Shown piece by piece: positions 1 through 9,253 of a stretch of DNA of 64,000 bases. Position numbers and translations under genes: made by a program. A model generated the notes under the pieces. That model was given only the letters and a program-made list of their open reading frames with translations, was not told where the DNA came from and searched no databases. Source of the DNA: Bacillota bacterium (GTDB lineage: Bacteria > Bacillota > UBA4882 > UBA8346); the NCBI GenBank assembly GCA_029974635.1, contig JARKQY010000017.1, forward strand, positions 1 to 64,000, written 5' to 3'. Numbering within the stretch: the stretch's first letter is position 1; every line of letters begins with the position of its first letter.

Positions 1-95
1 TTTGCGGGATATAAAAAATCTTTCCGGTATACTGAGAGAAAATCTTATATTATAATTGTAATGAGTTAGTATTTATAATAGGAGGAAAATGCTTA

Positions 96-2693
96 ATGCC
101 TACAAAATATCGTTTCATTGAAATTCCGATGGTTGTTTTAGTGATTTTTGTAGTAGTAAGCATTTTTTGGGCAATACCGGCATCTGCTGCGACTATACCA
201 ACGGAGGCCTGGGTTAGGGATATCAACGCCGGCGGCTATCGTGACGGGGCTTCCATAGGTGGGTTGGGCGCCGGTACCATTACCTGGCGTTTTGACGGGA
301 AGTTTTATAAACGGTTATATCCCGGTTTGAACAATATGCTTGTCGAGGATGACTGGGGCTTTTACATGTACCAGAAGCCGGCGGAAGGCAAACGCGTTTT
401 TACCAAATTGGATGCCAATTCCCTCGGCTCGGGGCAAGCCTCTTATTACAGTTTATTCCCCAAGTCCTGGGTGGATTATTACGGTAAGTCCTTCTTATGC
501 AAGGCGCAAGTTACCCAGTTCAGTCCGATTATTCCCAATGATTATCAGCGGACAAGTTATCCGGTAGGTATATACAAATGGGAGATTACCAATCCCACTG
601 CTTCCGATTGCGAAGTCAGCATCATGCTCACTTGGTCAAATGTATCGGGAACCAATGCCGAACCGGTGATCTCCGGAAAAAGAGTTGGACTGGTATTACG
701 CAGGGGTACCGGGGACGCCAATCGTGAATCCCATGTGGAATTCACATTGGCCAGTGAGCAAGATGAGAATACAGTGGTTACATACGCTTCCAGCGCCACT
801 CTGAATGATTTGATTGCTGATTTTGAAGCCGATGGTTCGTTGAACAACGAAACCGGTGATCATAAAATCGGGGCCATCACTTTCAAAGCCAAAGTCAAAG
901 CGGGAACATCAGTGACCGTTCCAATTATTTTAGCGTGGGATATGCCGATAACATTTGATGATTCGGCAGGCTCCCATAAATGGTATAAACGGTATACCCG
1001 TTATTTCGGACGTTCCGGTTTGAACTCCTGGAAAATAGCCAATGAGACCTTAGCGAATTATTCAAAATGGGAACAGGCCATTGACAACTGGCAAAAAGAT
1101 GTTCTGACCAGTAACAAGTATCCCGCCTGGCTCAAGACCACCCTTTTCAACGAATTATATTTTTACTTTATCGGAGGCACCGTTTGGGAGGCCGGAGCGG
1201 CTTCGGGACAGCCGGACGATCCGGATGAAGACATGTTCAGTCATTTGGAATGTTATATTTATCCCTTCTATGGAACTTCGGATGTGCGTTTCTATGGTTC
1301 GTGGGCGTTGTTCCTGCTCTGGCCGGAAATTGACAAGCAGTGTGTAAAACAATACAGCGACAGTATTTATACCACCCGGAAAGACCGGCCGCCGCCACTG
1401 GGAACCTGTGCCCATGATTTTGGTTCGGTAAACAACCTATTTGCTAAATGGAATGAATACACCTTTAAAGATACCACCGACTGGAAGGACCTGAACTCCA
1501 AGTTTGTATTGATGGTATATCGTGATTGGGCATTATCCGGGAAACAGGATGCCGCTTTTTTGAATTATTGTTGGTCGTCGGTTAAAATCGCCATGAATAA
1601 AGTACGCGGTCAAGATACGGATAATGATGGTCTTCCCAATAGCGACGGGACTGATCAGACTTATGATACCATGGAACTGCAAGGGAATACCGCCTATTGC
1701 GGCGGATTGTTCCTGGCGGCCTGTGAGGCGGCCAAAGAACTGGCGCTGGCGGTAAATGATCCGGAGAGTGCCAAAACTTATCAATCATGGCTTGAGTTGG
1801 CTCAAACTAATTTTGAAAAGAAACTCTGGACCGGAACATATTATAAGATTGACACTCATAGCGGCGATGACCGGATTATGGCCGATCAGTTATGTGGCGA
1901 CTGGTATGCCAGAGCATGCGGGTTGCCCGGCATTGTTCCCGATAAAAATGCCGTCAAGGCTTTACGCACCATTTATCAATACAATTTGATGAAATTTGAT
2001 AACGGAAAAATCGGTCCGGTGAATGTAATGTTTCCCGACGGGAAGGTTGATGAAATATATGGACAGACTCAGGAGGTCTGGATCGGGGTAGCTTGGAGTG
2101 TAGCCGCGAATATGATTCAACACGGGCTGTTTAGTGAAGCTGCGCAGATCGGTTATGGACTATATAATACCATATGGAATACCCATGAGCTGTGGTTTAG
2201 GACTCCGGAAGCCTGGCAGACAGGGGTAACCGCTGTCCGTGCCCCCTATTATATGAGGGCATCCAGCGTTTGGGCATTGAAACAAGCTTACGACGTCACT
2301 CCCGGTGTTCCCGAAGCGCTTGCAATACCAGCCCGGCTGGAAGCTGAAAATTATCATGCGATGAATGGAGTTGTCACCGGGATTTGTCCCGAAGGCAGCC
2401 GGGAAATAGCCGGGTTCGATGCCGGTGATTGGGTTGAATTTAATATTTATGTGCAATATGAAGGGAAATATAAGGTGGAATACCGGTTAAGCGCAGAACA
2501 GCCGGGGGTAATCCAATTGACAGCGGGAAGTACTGTTTTATTAACTTCAAAAATAGCCAAAACCGGAGCCGATACTTGGAAGACTGTTTCTGGCGGCAAT
2601 ATTGCTTTGAAACAGGGCAATAATATTCTCCGGATTCGTGTGCAAAAAGGTAGTTACCGGATGAATTGGATCGAGTTGCATCTCCAAAAATAG
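96..2693 (+). CDS. Secreted GH116-type beta-glycosidase with C-terminal CBM6-like module
   Basis: This 865-residue protein begins with a signal peptide (hydrophobic stretch about residues 10-30, cleavage near ASA-A), so it should act outside the membrane. The N-terminal half has the GBA2/DUF608 beta-sandwich type (GGLGAGT near residue 55) and the middle is an alpha-barrel GH116 catalytic domain. NELYF places a candidate nucleophile at E353, and DQTYD (D520-D524) carries the expected acid/base aspartate. Residues from about 743 (ARLEAENY) to the end look like a CBM6-family carbohydrate-binding module. Family members cleave beta-glucosides or beta-xylosides; the substrate here is inferred. GGAGG at 81-85 sets the ATG at 96. 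A GH16 glucanase gene follows after 62 bases, probably in the same transcript, which suggests beta-glucan breakdown. Confidence 0.85.
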   Translation: MPTKYRFIEIPMVVLVIFVVVSIFWAIPASAATIPTEAWVRDINAGGYRDGASIGGLGAGTITWRFDGKFYKRLYPGLNNMLVEDDWGFYMYQKPAEGKRVFTKLDANSLGSGQASYYSLFPKSWVDYYGKSFLCKAQVTQFSPIIPNDYQRTSYPVGIYKWEITNPTASDCEVSIMLTWSNVSGTNAEPVISGKRVGLVLRRGTGDANRESHVEFTLASEQDENTVVTYASSATLNDLIADFEADGSLNNETGDHKIGAITFKAKVKAGTSVTVPIILAWDMPITFDDSAGSHKWYKRYTRYFGRSGLNSWKIANETLANYSKWEQAIDNWQKDVLTSNKYPAWLKTTLFNELYFYFIGGTVWEAGAASGQPDDPDEDMFSHLECYIYPFYGTSDVRFYGSWALFLLWPEIDKQCVKQYSDSIYTTRKDRPPPLGTCAHDFGSVNNLFAKWNEYTFKDTTDWKDLNSKFVLMVYRDWALSGKQDAAFLNYCWSSVKIAMNKVRGQDTDNDGLPNSDGTDQTYDTMELQGNTAYCGGLFLAACEAAKELALAVNDPESAKTYQSWLELAQTNFEKKLWTGTYYKIDTHSGDDRIMADQLCGDWYARACGLPGIVPDKNAVKALRTIYQYNLMKFDNGKIGPVNVMFPDGKVDEIYGQTQEVWIGVAWSVAANMIQHGLFSEAAQIGYGLYNTIWNTHELWFRTPEAWQTGVTAVRAPYYMRASSVWALKQAYDVTPGVPEALAIPARLEAENYHAMNGVVTGICPEGSREIAGFDAGDWVEFNIYVQYEGKYKVEYRLSAEQPGVIQLTAGSTVLLTSKIAKTGADTWKTVSGGNIALKQGNNILRIRVQKGSYRMNWIELHLQK

Positions 2694-2755
2694 TCCACAT
2701 TAATTTGATTAACTGGTTCATCATATAAAATATAACTTAAACGGGAGGTTAAAGG

Positions 2756-3589
2756 ATGCTTAAGAAAAGTCGGTTGTATTCGATTTTGGCCATGCCGGTG
2801 TTGTTAATTGCGGTTTTCATGCTTTCCCTGTCACCGGCCGGCGCTGCTGAAAACCCATGGAAACTTGCCTGGAGCGATGAGTTTGACGGACCTGACAATT
2901 CCAGTCTCGACAATTCCAAATGGACCTTTGAGATTGGGGACGGTTACGGTGGTTGGGGAAATGGCGAACTGCAGTACTATACCGATCGGTTGGAGAATGC
3001 CCGTATTGAAAAAGGGTCCTTGGTGATCACGGTTTTGAAGGAAACCTATGAAGAATTCTGGGATTATACTTCCGCCCGGATTAAAACCGCTGGAAAATTC
3101 GAACAGACATATGGCCGTTTTGAAGCCCGGATTAAAATTCCGTACAGCCAGGGTCTCTGGCCGGCATTTTGGCTGTTGGGCACCAATTTTGAAGAAGTTG
3201 GCTGGCCTAAATGCGGCGAAATCGACATCATGGAGAATAGCGGCAAAGAGTTTCACAAGATTTCCGGGACCTTACACGGCCCGGGATATTCGGGATCCCT
3301 CGGATTAGGCGGATCTTACATAGCCGATGTTAAACTCGCCGATGATTACCATGTGTATGCATTGGAATGGGAAAAGGATGCCATCCGCTGGTATTTTGAC
3401 GATAAACTTTACCTAACCAAAACCCCCAATGATTTGGTGGATAAAGACAGATGGGTGTTTGATCATCCATTCTTCATCATCCTGAATGTGGCGGTGGGCG
3501 GTTATTATCCGGGCAAACCCGATGAGACGACGGTATTACCCCAGCAAATGCTGGTTGATTATGTGCGGGTGTATTCCCGGAATAAATAG
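2756..3589 (+). CDS. Secreted GH16 endo-beta-1,3-glucanase (laminarinase-like)
   Basis: The 277-residue protein has a signal peptide (residues 1-30) and one GH16 beta-jelly-roll domain in the normal strand order. The signature GEIDIME gives nucleophile E155, helper D157 and acid/base E160. The extra Met in that motif is the beta-bulge form typical of laminarinases rather than lichenases. The N-terminal strands read WSDEFDGPD and GNGELQYYTD, and the C-terminus ends in VDYVRVYSR, both typical of the family. GGGAGG at 2743-2748 precedes the ATG. It should cut beta-1,3 (or mixed-linkage) glucan into oligosaccharides for the ABC importers encoded downstream on the other strand. It is a useful comparison for the permuted GH16 at 23524. 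Confidence 0.92.
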   Translation: MLKKSRLYSILAMPVLLIAVFMLSLSPAGAAENPWKLAWSDEFDGPDNSSLDNSKWTFEIGDGYGGWGNGELQYYTDRLENARIEKGSLVITVLKETYEEFWDYTSARIKTAGKFEQTYGRFEARIKIPYSQGLWPAFWLLGTNFEEVGWPKCGEIDIMENSGKEFHKISGTLHGPGYSGSLGLGGSYIADVKLADDYHVYALEWEKDAIRWYFDDKLYLTKTPNDLVDKDRWVFDHPFFIILNVAVGGYYPGKPDETTVLPQQMLVDYVRVYSRNK

Positions 3590-3623
3590 TGATTAGTTAT
3601 CAAGAAAACTAAAGAACTAGAAA

Positions 3624-3660
3624 AAGAAGGGAGTTAGTGTCTATCCCTTCTTATTTTTTT
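3624..3660 (+). terminator. Rho-independent terminator overlapping the convergent yesN 3' end
   Basis: The arms AGAAGGGA (3625-3632) and TCCCTTCT (3644-3651) form a stem that is followed by a long T tract (3654-3660). It ends the GH116-GH16 transcript. Its downstream arm and T tract lie inside the last codons of the convergent response-regulator gene (stop at 3641-3643), so the Lys-rich C-terminus of that protein is written by the terminator. Confidence 0.8.
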
Positions 3661-5308
3661 TGCTATCATTTACCGGCTCATCTTCGCGGTTATGCCCGCG
3701 ATAGTCCGTGGGCGTTACATTGAAGTATTGCCGGAATACCCGTCCGAAATAAGCCGGATCGGTATAACCAACTGCAGCTGCAACTTCATATACTTTATTT
3801 TCGCCCTCATCTAGCAAGCGCCTGGCTTCTTCCATTTTGCGGCGGGTAACGTATTCCGAAAAGCTTTCGCCGGTATGCTCCCGGAAAAGGCGGCTTAGAT
3901 AAGAGGGACTCATATAGACATGTTTGGCAGCCTGAGAAAGGGTAACCGCATCTGCCAAATGGGCATCAATAAATTCTTTTACCTGTCTGATACAAGTCCG
4001 TAGCGAATTACTGCGTAATTTGCGAATGGCGTAACCCAGCTTTCCGAATTGGGATTCCCACCAGCGGATGATGGAATTGGGCTGCCCGGCAGGTCCTCCT
4101 TGCATAAGGGTGGCATAATCTTCCCGCTCCAGAACATCCCGGACTACAACTCCGGCGCGTTGGGCGATTCGAACCAGGCAAGCGGTAAGGATCAAAGCGT
4201 TTTCACGTTGCCAGTCGCCAATTAGCGAAGCATCTTCCGTTGCAGAATCATAATGATAAAGGCTTTGCAGAATACTGCGGATAAGCTCAACCGAGGTGCC
4301 GGTTTCCAGACTGGCGCTTAACCGTTCTTCATCGATGGGTAACAAAATTGGCAGCCGTTTCTCATCGGAATAGCTTGAATGGGTGGCAATGGCTTCGACT
4401 CCGAATTGGGAATGGAACCTTAATGCTTGTTTCGCTTGTTCAAAGGATCGGTAGACTTGATTTAATTCGTCAACCACTCCGCCAATGCCGACAACTAAGG
4501 GACAAGGTAAGTGTAATCGGGCTTGATCCAGTAAGTCACGGGCAATTTGGTCAGCGAGTTCCGTTAATTCCTGTTTTTCAATACCCGGATATCCAAAAAG
4601 CAGGGCTCCGACCGTACCGCGTTCCAGCCTGGCGGCGAACCCGTAATCACTAAAATTACCTTCCACCAGATTATACATGACAAACCAAATAAGTTGCCGT
4701 TCTTTCTCATCAAAATTTAGATACAATCCGGTGTTGTCTTCAGCTTCCAAAGTCAGTGCAATAAAAGCCTGTTTCGGTTTTATGGGAAGATGTAAAAAGT
4801 TTAACCGTTCCGCCAGATTGGATTCCTCGGTTTCACCGCGCAACAAGTCGCGGAGAAACTGTTCCCGCAATATGGGCAGACTATTTTCCAATTGGGACTG
4901 ATTCAATCTGTGGGCTTCTTCATCGGCCCGTTTAGTGATTAATACGTCCCGCTCTTTTAAAACTGCTTGGAGGATCTCTTCCTTGGGAGACGGTTTAAGC
5001 AGATATCCGGAAACACCTATTTCCAGACAGGCTTTGGCATATGAAAATTCATCATGCCCGCTTATCACCAGAATTCGAGTATGGGGGTTGGTGGCAAGGG
5101 CTGATTTGGCAAGTTCAATCCCATTCATACCGGGCATCCGAATATCCGTCAAGATCAGTTCCGGTTTTTCCTTTTGAAACATATCCCAGGCTTCCGTTCC
5201 GTCAATAGCCGGTCCGACTACGCAAATATCATTGTTTTCCCATGGAATTTCGTGAGTGAGCCATTCTCTGGAACCGGCTTCATCATCGGCAATTAATAAT
5301 TTAAACAT
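3641..5308 (-). CDS. yesN: YesN-type response regulator (REC + AraC HTH)
   Basis: The 555-residue protein has an N-terminal receiver domain with acidic pocket D8-D9 and phosphoacceptor D55 in LTDIRMPG. A long middle region follows, and a C-terminal pair of AraC-type helix-turn-helix motifs lies near residues 440-540 (SPSYLSRLFREHTG, then VGYTDPAYFGRVFRQYF). This is the usual YesN layout. Such regulators bind DNA near sugar-transport promoters and activate them when phosphorylated by YesM-type kinases. The partner kinase gene ends 32 bases upstream, so the two are co-transcribed. The likely targets are the ABC operons and perhaps the glycosidases here, since two of those promoters share a conserved element (see 12572 and 16035). 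The symbol denotes family resemblance, not proven orthology. Confidence 0.9.
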   Translation of the reverse strand: MFKLLIADDEAGSREWLTHEIPWENNDICVVGPAIDGTEAWDMFQKEKPELILTDIRMPGMNGIELAKSALATNPHTRILVISGHDEFSYAKACLEIGVSGYLLKPSPKEEILQAVLKERDVLITKRADEEAHRLNQSQLENSLPILREQFLRDLLRGETEESNLAERLNFLHLPIKPKQAFIALTLEAEDNTGLYLNFDEKERQLIWFVMYNLVEGNFSDYGFAARLERGTVGALLFGYPGIEKQELTELADQIARDLLDQARLHLPCPLVVGIGGVVDELNQVYRSFEQAKQALRFHSQFGVEAIATHSSYSDEKRLPILLPIDEERLSASLETGTSVELIRSILQSLYHYDSATEDASLIGDWQRENALILTACLVRIAQRAGVVVRDVLEREDYATLMQGGPAGQPNSIIRWWESQFGKLGYAIRKLRSNSLRTCIRQVKEFIDAHLADAVTLSQAAKHVYMSPSYLSRLFREHTGESFSEYVTRRKMEEARRLLDEGENKVYEVAAAVGYTDPAYFGRVFRQYFNVTPTDYRGHNREDEPVNDSKKNKKG

Positions 5309-5340
5309 AGAGCGGTTCGATCCCCTTCCTTATTTCGGTA

Positions 5341-7152
5341 TCACTTCTCGGCCGGCCAACGGATGTCCACCCGCAGGCCGCCGCCGGGGTTGTGGGAAAT
5401 GGCAATTCCCCATGCTTCACCATATGCAAGGACCAGCCTCCGATGAACATTGACAAGGCCGTGCGCGTTTTGAGTGGTTTGATTGATAAGCGCTTCCTTA
5501 GCCTTCATTAATTGTTCATCATTCATGCCTATGCCGTCATCGGTAATGATAAAGTGAATGCAATTGTTTTCAAGTTTTCCGGTAATGGCCATCTTACCAA
5601 AGCCTTGTTTGGGTTCAAGACCATGAACGAAGGCATTTTCAACCACCGGTTGCAGCAATAATTTTTGGATTTTATATTTCATGATCTCTGGCGGAATTGT
5701 CATTTCAACAGTTATCCGGTCGCCATGACGCAGATTTTGTAATTCCAAATAATTCGTCAATTGTTCCAGCGCTTCGGCGATGGTAATAATTGACGGGCCA
5801 CGGCCTAAACTTAAACGGAACAGTTTGGACAAGCTTAAAATGGCGCGTCCGCTTTCTTCATTATCGCCGCTGAGTACCAGACGATAAATGCTGTCCAGAG
5901 TGTTGTAAAGAAAGTGCGGATTGATCTGAGCCTGTAAAAATTCCAGTTCCGCCTGACGGCGGGCCAGTCTTTCGATATACGCATCCCGGATTAAATGTTG
6001 TAAATGTCCGGCGGTAGAGTTAAACTGCCTAAATAATTGGCCGAATTCATCATAACGCTGGTTAGCAATCCGGGTATTTAATTCACCGGCGCCCAGTTGA
6101 TCCATGGCCTGGCATAATTGATGAACCGGGTGAACAACATCCCGCAACAGGAATAAGGTTAAGAGTAAAGCGGCAATAATGGCGATGGCTAAACTCAACC
6201 AAATAATGTCGCTGATTTGACGGTTTACCGGTCCATAGACTTCACTGAGGGGTTTTTCTTTAATATAAATAAACCCCATAGTGCCCCGGATATACATCCC
6301 CAAAACCGGAACCCCCTTGTTGTTCCGGTAAATTAAAGAGCCGCTGGGAGTGGAGGGGCCTTCAGCGATTGCTTTATCCAGTAATTTTTTTTTTCCGGCG
6401 TTCACTGAAAAAAGTTTATAGTTTTCGCGATTGCGGCCTTCCGAGGGGAGGGCCAACAGAATTCCTTTGGGATCATAGAGTTCGCCGTAAAGATTATCGA
6501 CTGTGATGGAAGGTCCGGTTGGCGTTTCGGTTAAGTCAGCCGAAAAATCTATGCCCACAACCAACATTTTATTATTTTCATTGATAATCCAATAAATGGG
6601 GAGAGTGGCCGGCCCGGGAGTCAGCCGGACATCCCCCACAAAACTGTTTTTAACGATAATACTGCTGTTGGCAAATTGGCTGCCGAGAGATTCGTTGGGT
6701 TGAATACCCCGCAATACTTGCCGCCACCAGGGACGTTTTTTTAAATCGGACACCGTCCAGCTTTGTCCGGAACAGACAAATTTTCCGGTTTCCGGAAATA
6801 TACAATAGGCAGCTTGTGGAAACGGCATCGCATCAAGGGGAGGACGGTGCAGCAGCGTCAGGTAATTGGCAATGAAACTGCGGATGTATGCCGGATCCCT
6901 GTCGGATATCAAATAGATCTGGGCGGCCAGATTGTTGGTGATTTCAGCCCGCCGCGCCAGTTCACTGGATACTCTCTCTTCGGTTAAGTGTAAGGAACTC
7001 AACATGCTATCACGGTTCGCAGCAGTAATCTGGCTCTTCAAACGATTCGCGAGCAAATAAGCGGTAAGACCGGTATGGACAAAAACCACGATAAGCACTA
7101 CCAGCAATATTTTAACTTGTAAGCTGCCGAATTTGATCTTTAAAATTCCCAT
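5341..7152 (-). CDS. yesM: YesM-type sensor histidine kinase
   Basis: The 603-residue membrane kinase has one transmembrane segment near residues 12-32, an extracellular Cache-like sensor of about 270 residues, a second membrane segment near 315-335 and a HAMP linker. The His_kinase domain follows, with QINPHFLYN placing the phosphoacceptor at H413, and then a HATPase_c domain with TDDGIGM. Family members sense extracellular sugars, sometimes through a binding protein, and phosphorylate the adjacent YesN regulator. It starts beyond a terminator that closes the permease operon, so the pair may have its own promoter. The ligand is unknown; oligosaccharides from beta-glucan are a plausible inference from the neighbours. 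Confidence 0.9.
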   Translation of the reverse strand: MGILKIKFGSLQVKILLVVLIVVFVHTGLTAYLLANRLKSQITAANRDSMLSSLHLTEERVSSELARRAEITNNLAAQIYLISDRDPAYIRSFIANYLTLLHRPPLDAMPFPQAAYCIFPETGKFVCSGQSWTVSDLKKRPWWRQVLRGIQPNESLGSQFANSSIIVKNSFVGDVRLTPGPATLPIYWIINENNKMLVVGIDFSADLTETPTGPSITVDNLYGELYDPKGILLALPSEGRNRENYKLFSVNAGKKKLLDKAIAEGPSTPSGSLIYRNNKGVPVLGMYIRGTMGFIYIKEKPLSEVYGPVNRQISDIIWLSLAIAIIAALLLTLFLLRDVVHPVHQLCQAMDQLGAGELNTRIANQRYDEFGQLFRQFNSTAGHLQHLIRDAYIERLARRQAELEFLQAQINPHFLYNTLDSIYRLVLSGDNEESGRAILSLSKLFRLSLGRGPSIITIAEALEQLTNYLELQNLRHGDRITVEMTIPPEIMKYKIQKLLLQPVVENAFVHGLEPKQGFGKMAITGKLENNCIHFIITDDGIGMNDEQLMKAKEALINQTTQNAHGLVNVHRRLVLAYGEAWGIAISHNPGGGLRVDIRWPAEK

Positions 7153-7264
7153 TTTCCAATTCCTTATTAAAAGATTCCCATTATGGATTTATAGATACTT
7201 TTTTAGGTTCGACATTTTGTAAGATAATCCCTGCTTGTTGATTTTTGGATATTATTTTAACGCA

Positions 7265-7306
7265 AGAAAACCAATAACCCTCCGGTTTTAGAAATAACGG
7301 AGGGTT
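7265..7306 (-). terminator. Terminator after the ABC permease operon
   Basis: AACCCTCCG (7276-7284) and CGGAGGGTT (7298-7306) pair perfectly around a 13-base loop. Read on the minus strand, the stem is followed by a T-rich stretch (ATTGGTTTTC). It separates the permease operon from yesM. Confidence 0.7.
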
Positions 7307-7373
7307 GTTAAAGGAGTAATTTCATCACTTGGCTTTGTTATTGTCTTTTATGAATAAATAATAACTGTTTTTC

Positions 7374-8243
7374 CTAACCCTTCAAACCGGTGGTGGCGAC
7401 GCCTTCCATAAAATAACGTTGCGCCGCGAAGAAAAGCAACATTAGTGGGAAAGTGAATAAAATACCGACTGTCATTTGATAGGGTATGGGCGGCAGCGGC
7501 AAAGACCACTTGACTCCGGGGACTTTAACGTTAACCACCATTTGCACCGCCAGAGTCTGGTTTTCATCGGTCAGGAAAAGCAACGGTTTGAGATATTCCG
7601 AGTAAATCCATTGAAACGCGAAAATACAACAGGTGGTGATTGCGGGACCGGCCAATGGCAAGAATATCTGCCAGAAAGTGCGGAACCGGCTACAGCCATC
7701 AATGGAAGCCGCATCTTCAAGCTCTTTGGGGAGAGAGGCAAAGAACTGCCGATAGAGGAATATGAAAAATGCCCAGCCCGGCGCGGCGTCAATCCACCAA
7801 ACCGTGTAACAAAACGGGAAAGGTAGGCTTAATAGACCTAAACGCGCGTAGATTACATATTGAGGCAGAAATACAACCAAATTGGGCACCATCATGGTTG
7901 CCAACAGAATTCCAAATAGAAAATCCTTGCCGCGAACCCGGTACCGGGCAAAGCCAAACCCGGCCAACGCGCTGGTAATCGTTACAATAACAGTAGTAGA
8001 AATGGCCACTGTAAGCGAGTTGCGCAGACCGGCCCATAAATCCACCACTTCATCGGTCATGAGAGCTTGTTGAAAATGAATCCATTGGGCTTTGGGAGGA
8101 AAAATCGATATCGGATAGGTTGCCAGTTCCTCAGGCCGTTTTAAAGCCGATACTATCATCCAGAAAAGCGGAAATAAAAATATCAGGCTTAGCAGGATCA
8201 TAAAAAGAATTAATAATAGTTTTTTTCCTTTTTTATTATTCAT
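7374..8243 (-). CDS. Sugar ABC transporter permease, MalG type (pair 2)
   Basis: The 289-residue inner-membrane protein has six predicted membrane segments. The EAA loop motif, ELEDAASIDGCSRFRTFWQI, is where the permease docks with its ATPase. This is the MalG/CUT1 family, which imports oligosaccharides. The ATG follows AAGGAGG and overlaps the 3' end of the upstream MalF-type gene by 8 bases, so the two are translationally coupled. It is closely similar to the MalG-type protein at 9254 over its whole length (shared PEELATYPISIFPP and LPPIPYQMTVGI), which points to duplication of a permease pair. No ATPase gene lies in the window; a shared MsmX-like ATPase elsewhere is the usual solution and is inferred here. 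Confidence 0.9.
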   Translation of the reverse strand: MNNKKGKKLLLILFMILLSLIFLFPLFWMIVSALKRPEELATYPISIFPPKAQWIHFQQALMTDEVVDLWAGLRNSLTVAISTTVIVTITSALAGFGFARYRVRGKDFLFGILLATMMVPNLVVFLPQYVIYARLGLLSLPFPFCYTVWWIDAAPGWAFFIFLYRQFFASLPKELEDAASIDGCSRFRTFWQIFLPLAGPAITTCCIFAFQWIYSEYLKPLLFLTDENQTLAVQMVVNVKVPGVKWSLPLPPIPYQMTVGILFTFPLMLLFFAAQRYFMEGVATTGLKG

Positions 8244-9219
8244 TCTTTTTTGCGCCTCCTTCCTGTTCTACGGCGTAATACACCCAATATTTACTGGTTT
8301 TACTGATGGTAAGGGAAATAATAAGAACGATGATGAATAAGATCCAGATCAATGCCAGCCCGTAGCCGAACCGTTGGGAGGACATCATTTGCTGCAAGGC
8401 ATATCCCGGATATACCAGCAATGAATGACTGGGATTCCAAATAGTAGTGGTTTCCCGGGATTGATTCAGAACGGCCGCCTGAATGAACATCTGCAGCCCT
8501 TCAATGATGGCCAACATACATTGGAAATAGGTGATGGGGGTTAGCAAAGGCCAGGTTACGTGCCGGAAAACCTGCCATTTATTGGCCCCGTCAATCATTG
8601 CCGCTTCGTGGTATTCTTCGGGAATTCCCTGTAAACCGGCCAGGAAAATGACCATTCTGGCGCCGCAGGCCCATATGGACATCAAAGCCAGACAAAAAAT
8701 GCCGTAATCGGTAATCCAGTTAATGACGGTTCCGGGACGAAAAATACTGATAAATAGATTTAAAAAACCGGTATTGCTATCTAAAATAGCCTTAAAAATA
8801 AGTGCGGTGGCGCCGATGGGAACCATGGTCGGGAGGTAAAAAGCGGTCCGGTAGATGCCCCGGCCTGCCATCTTTTGATTCAAAAGAATGGCCAGACCTA
8901 ACGCCAACAGTATGCTTAATGGAATGGACAAAAAGCAATAAAGCAGGGTTTGGCCCATGGAAAACCATGCATCGGGACTTTTAAAGGCTTCAGCGTAATT
9001 CGACCACCCGATAAATGAGGCTGCCTCAAGATTGAACCCGTTAAAATTGGTGAAACTGAGTACTAAAGCGGTAGTTAATGGAAAGATTTGTAATAGTATT
9101 ATACCCGCCAGCCATAGGCTGATAAAGCCAAAAAAAGCGGTTCCCGGACGGTTGAGCCACTTGCGGAACCATCCGGTCGGTTTAGGTTTAATCGTCGTTG
9201 CCGTAATAACCTCTGCCAT
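8236..9219 (-). CDS. Sugar ABC transporter permease, MalF type (pair 2)
   Basis: This 327-residue permease has six membrane segments and the EAA loop EYHEAAMIDGANKWQVFRHV. The start was chosen at the ATG complementary to 9217-9219 because GGAGGAAAGGAG lies just upstream. A GTG 33 bases earlier would put that ribosome site inside the gene. The chosen length equals that of the MalF-type paralogue at 10126. The C-terminus KYWVYYAVEQEGGAKKNE is nearly the same in all three MalF-type proteins of the window. It forms a heterodimer channel with the MalG-type protein encoded immediately downstream. Confidence 0.9.
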   Translation of the reverse strand: MAEVITATTIKPKPTGWFRKWLNRPGTAFFGFISLWLAGIILLQIFPLTTALVLSFTNFNGFNLEAASFIGWSNYAEAFKSPDAWFSMGQTLLYCFLSIPLSILLALGLAILLNQKMAGRGIYRTAFYLPTMVPIGATALIFKAILDSNTGFLNLFISIFRPGTVINWITDYGIFCLALMSIWACGARMVIFLAGLQGIPEEYHEAAMIDGANKWQVFRHVTWPLLTPITYFQCMLAIIEGLQMFIQAAVLNQSRETTTIWNPSHSLLVYPGYALQQMMSSQRFGYGLALIWILFIIVLIISLTISKTSKYWVYYAVEQEGGAKKNE

Positions 9220-9253
9220 ATCAATACTCCTTTCCTCCAAATTGACCGGCACT

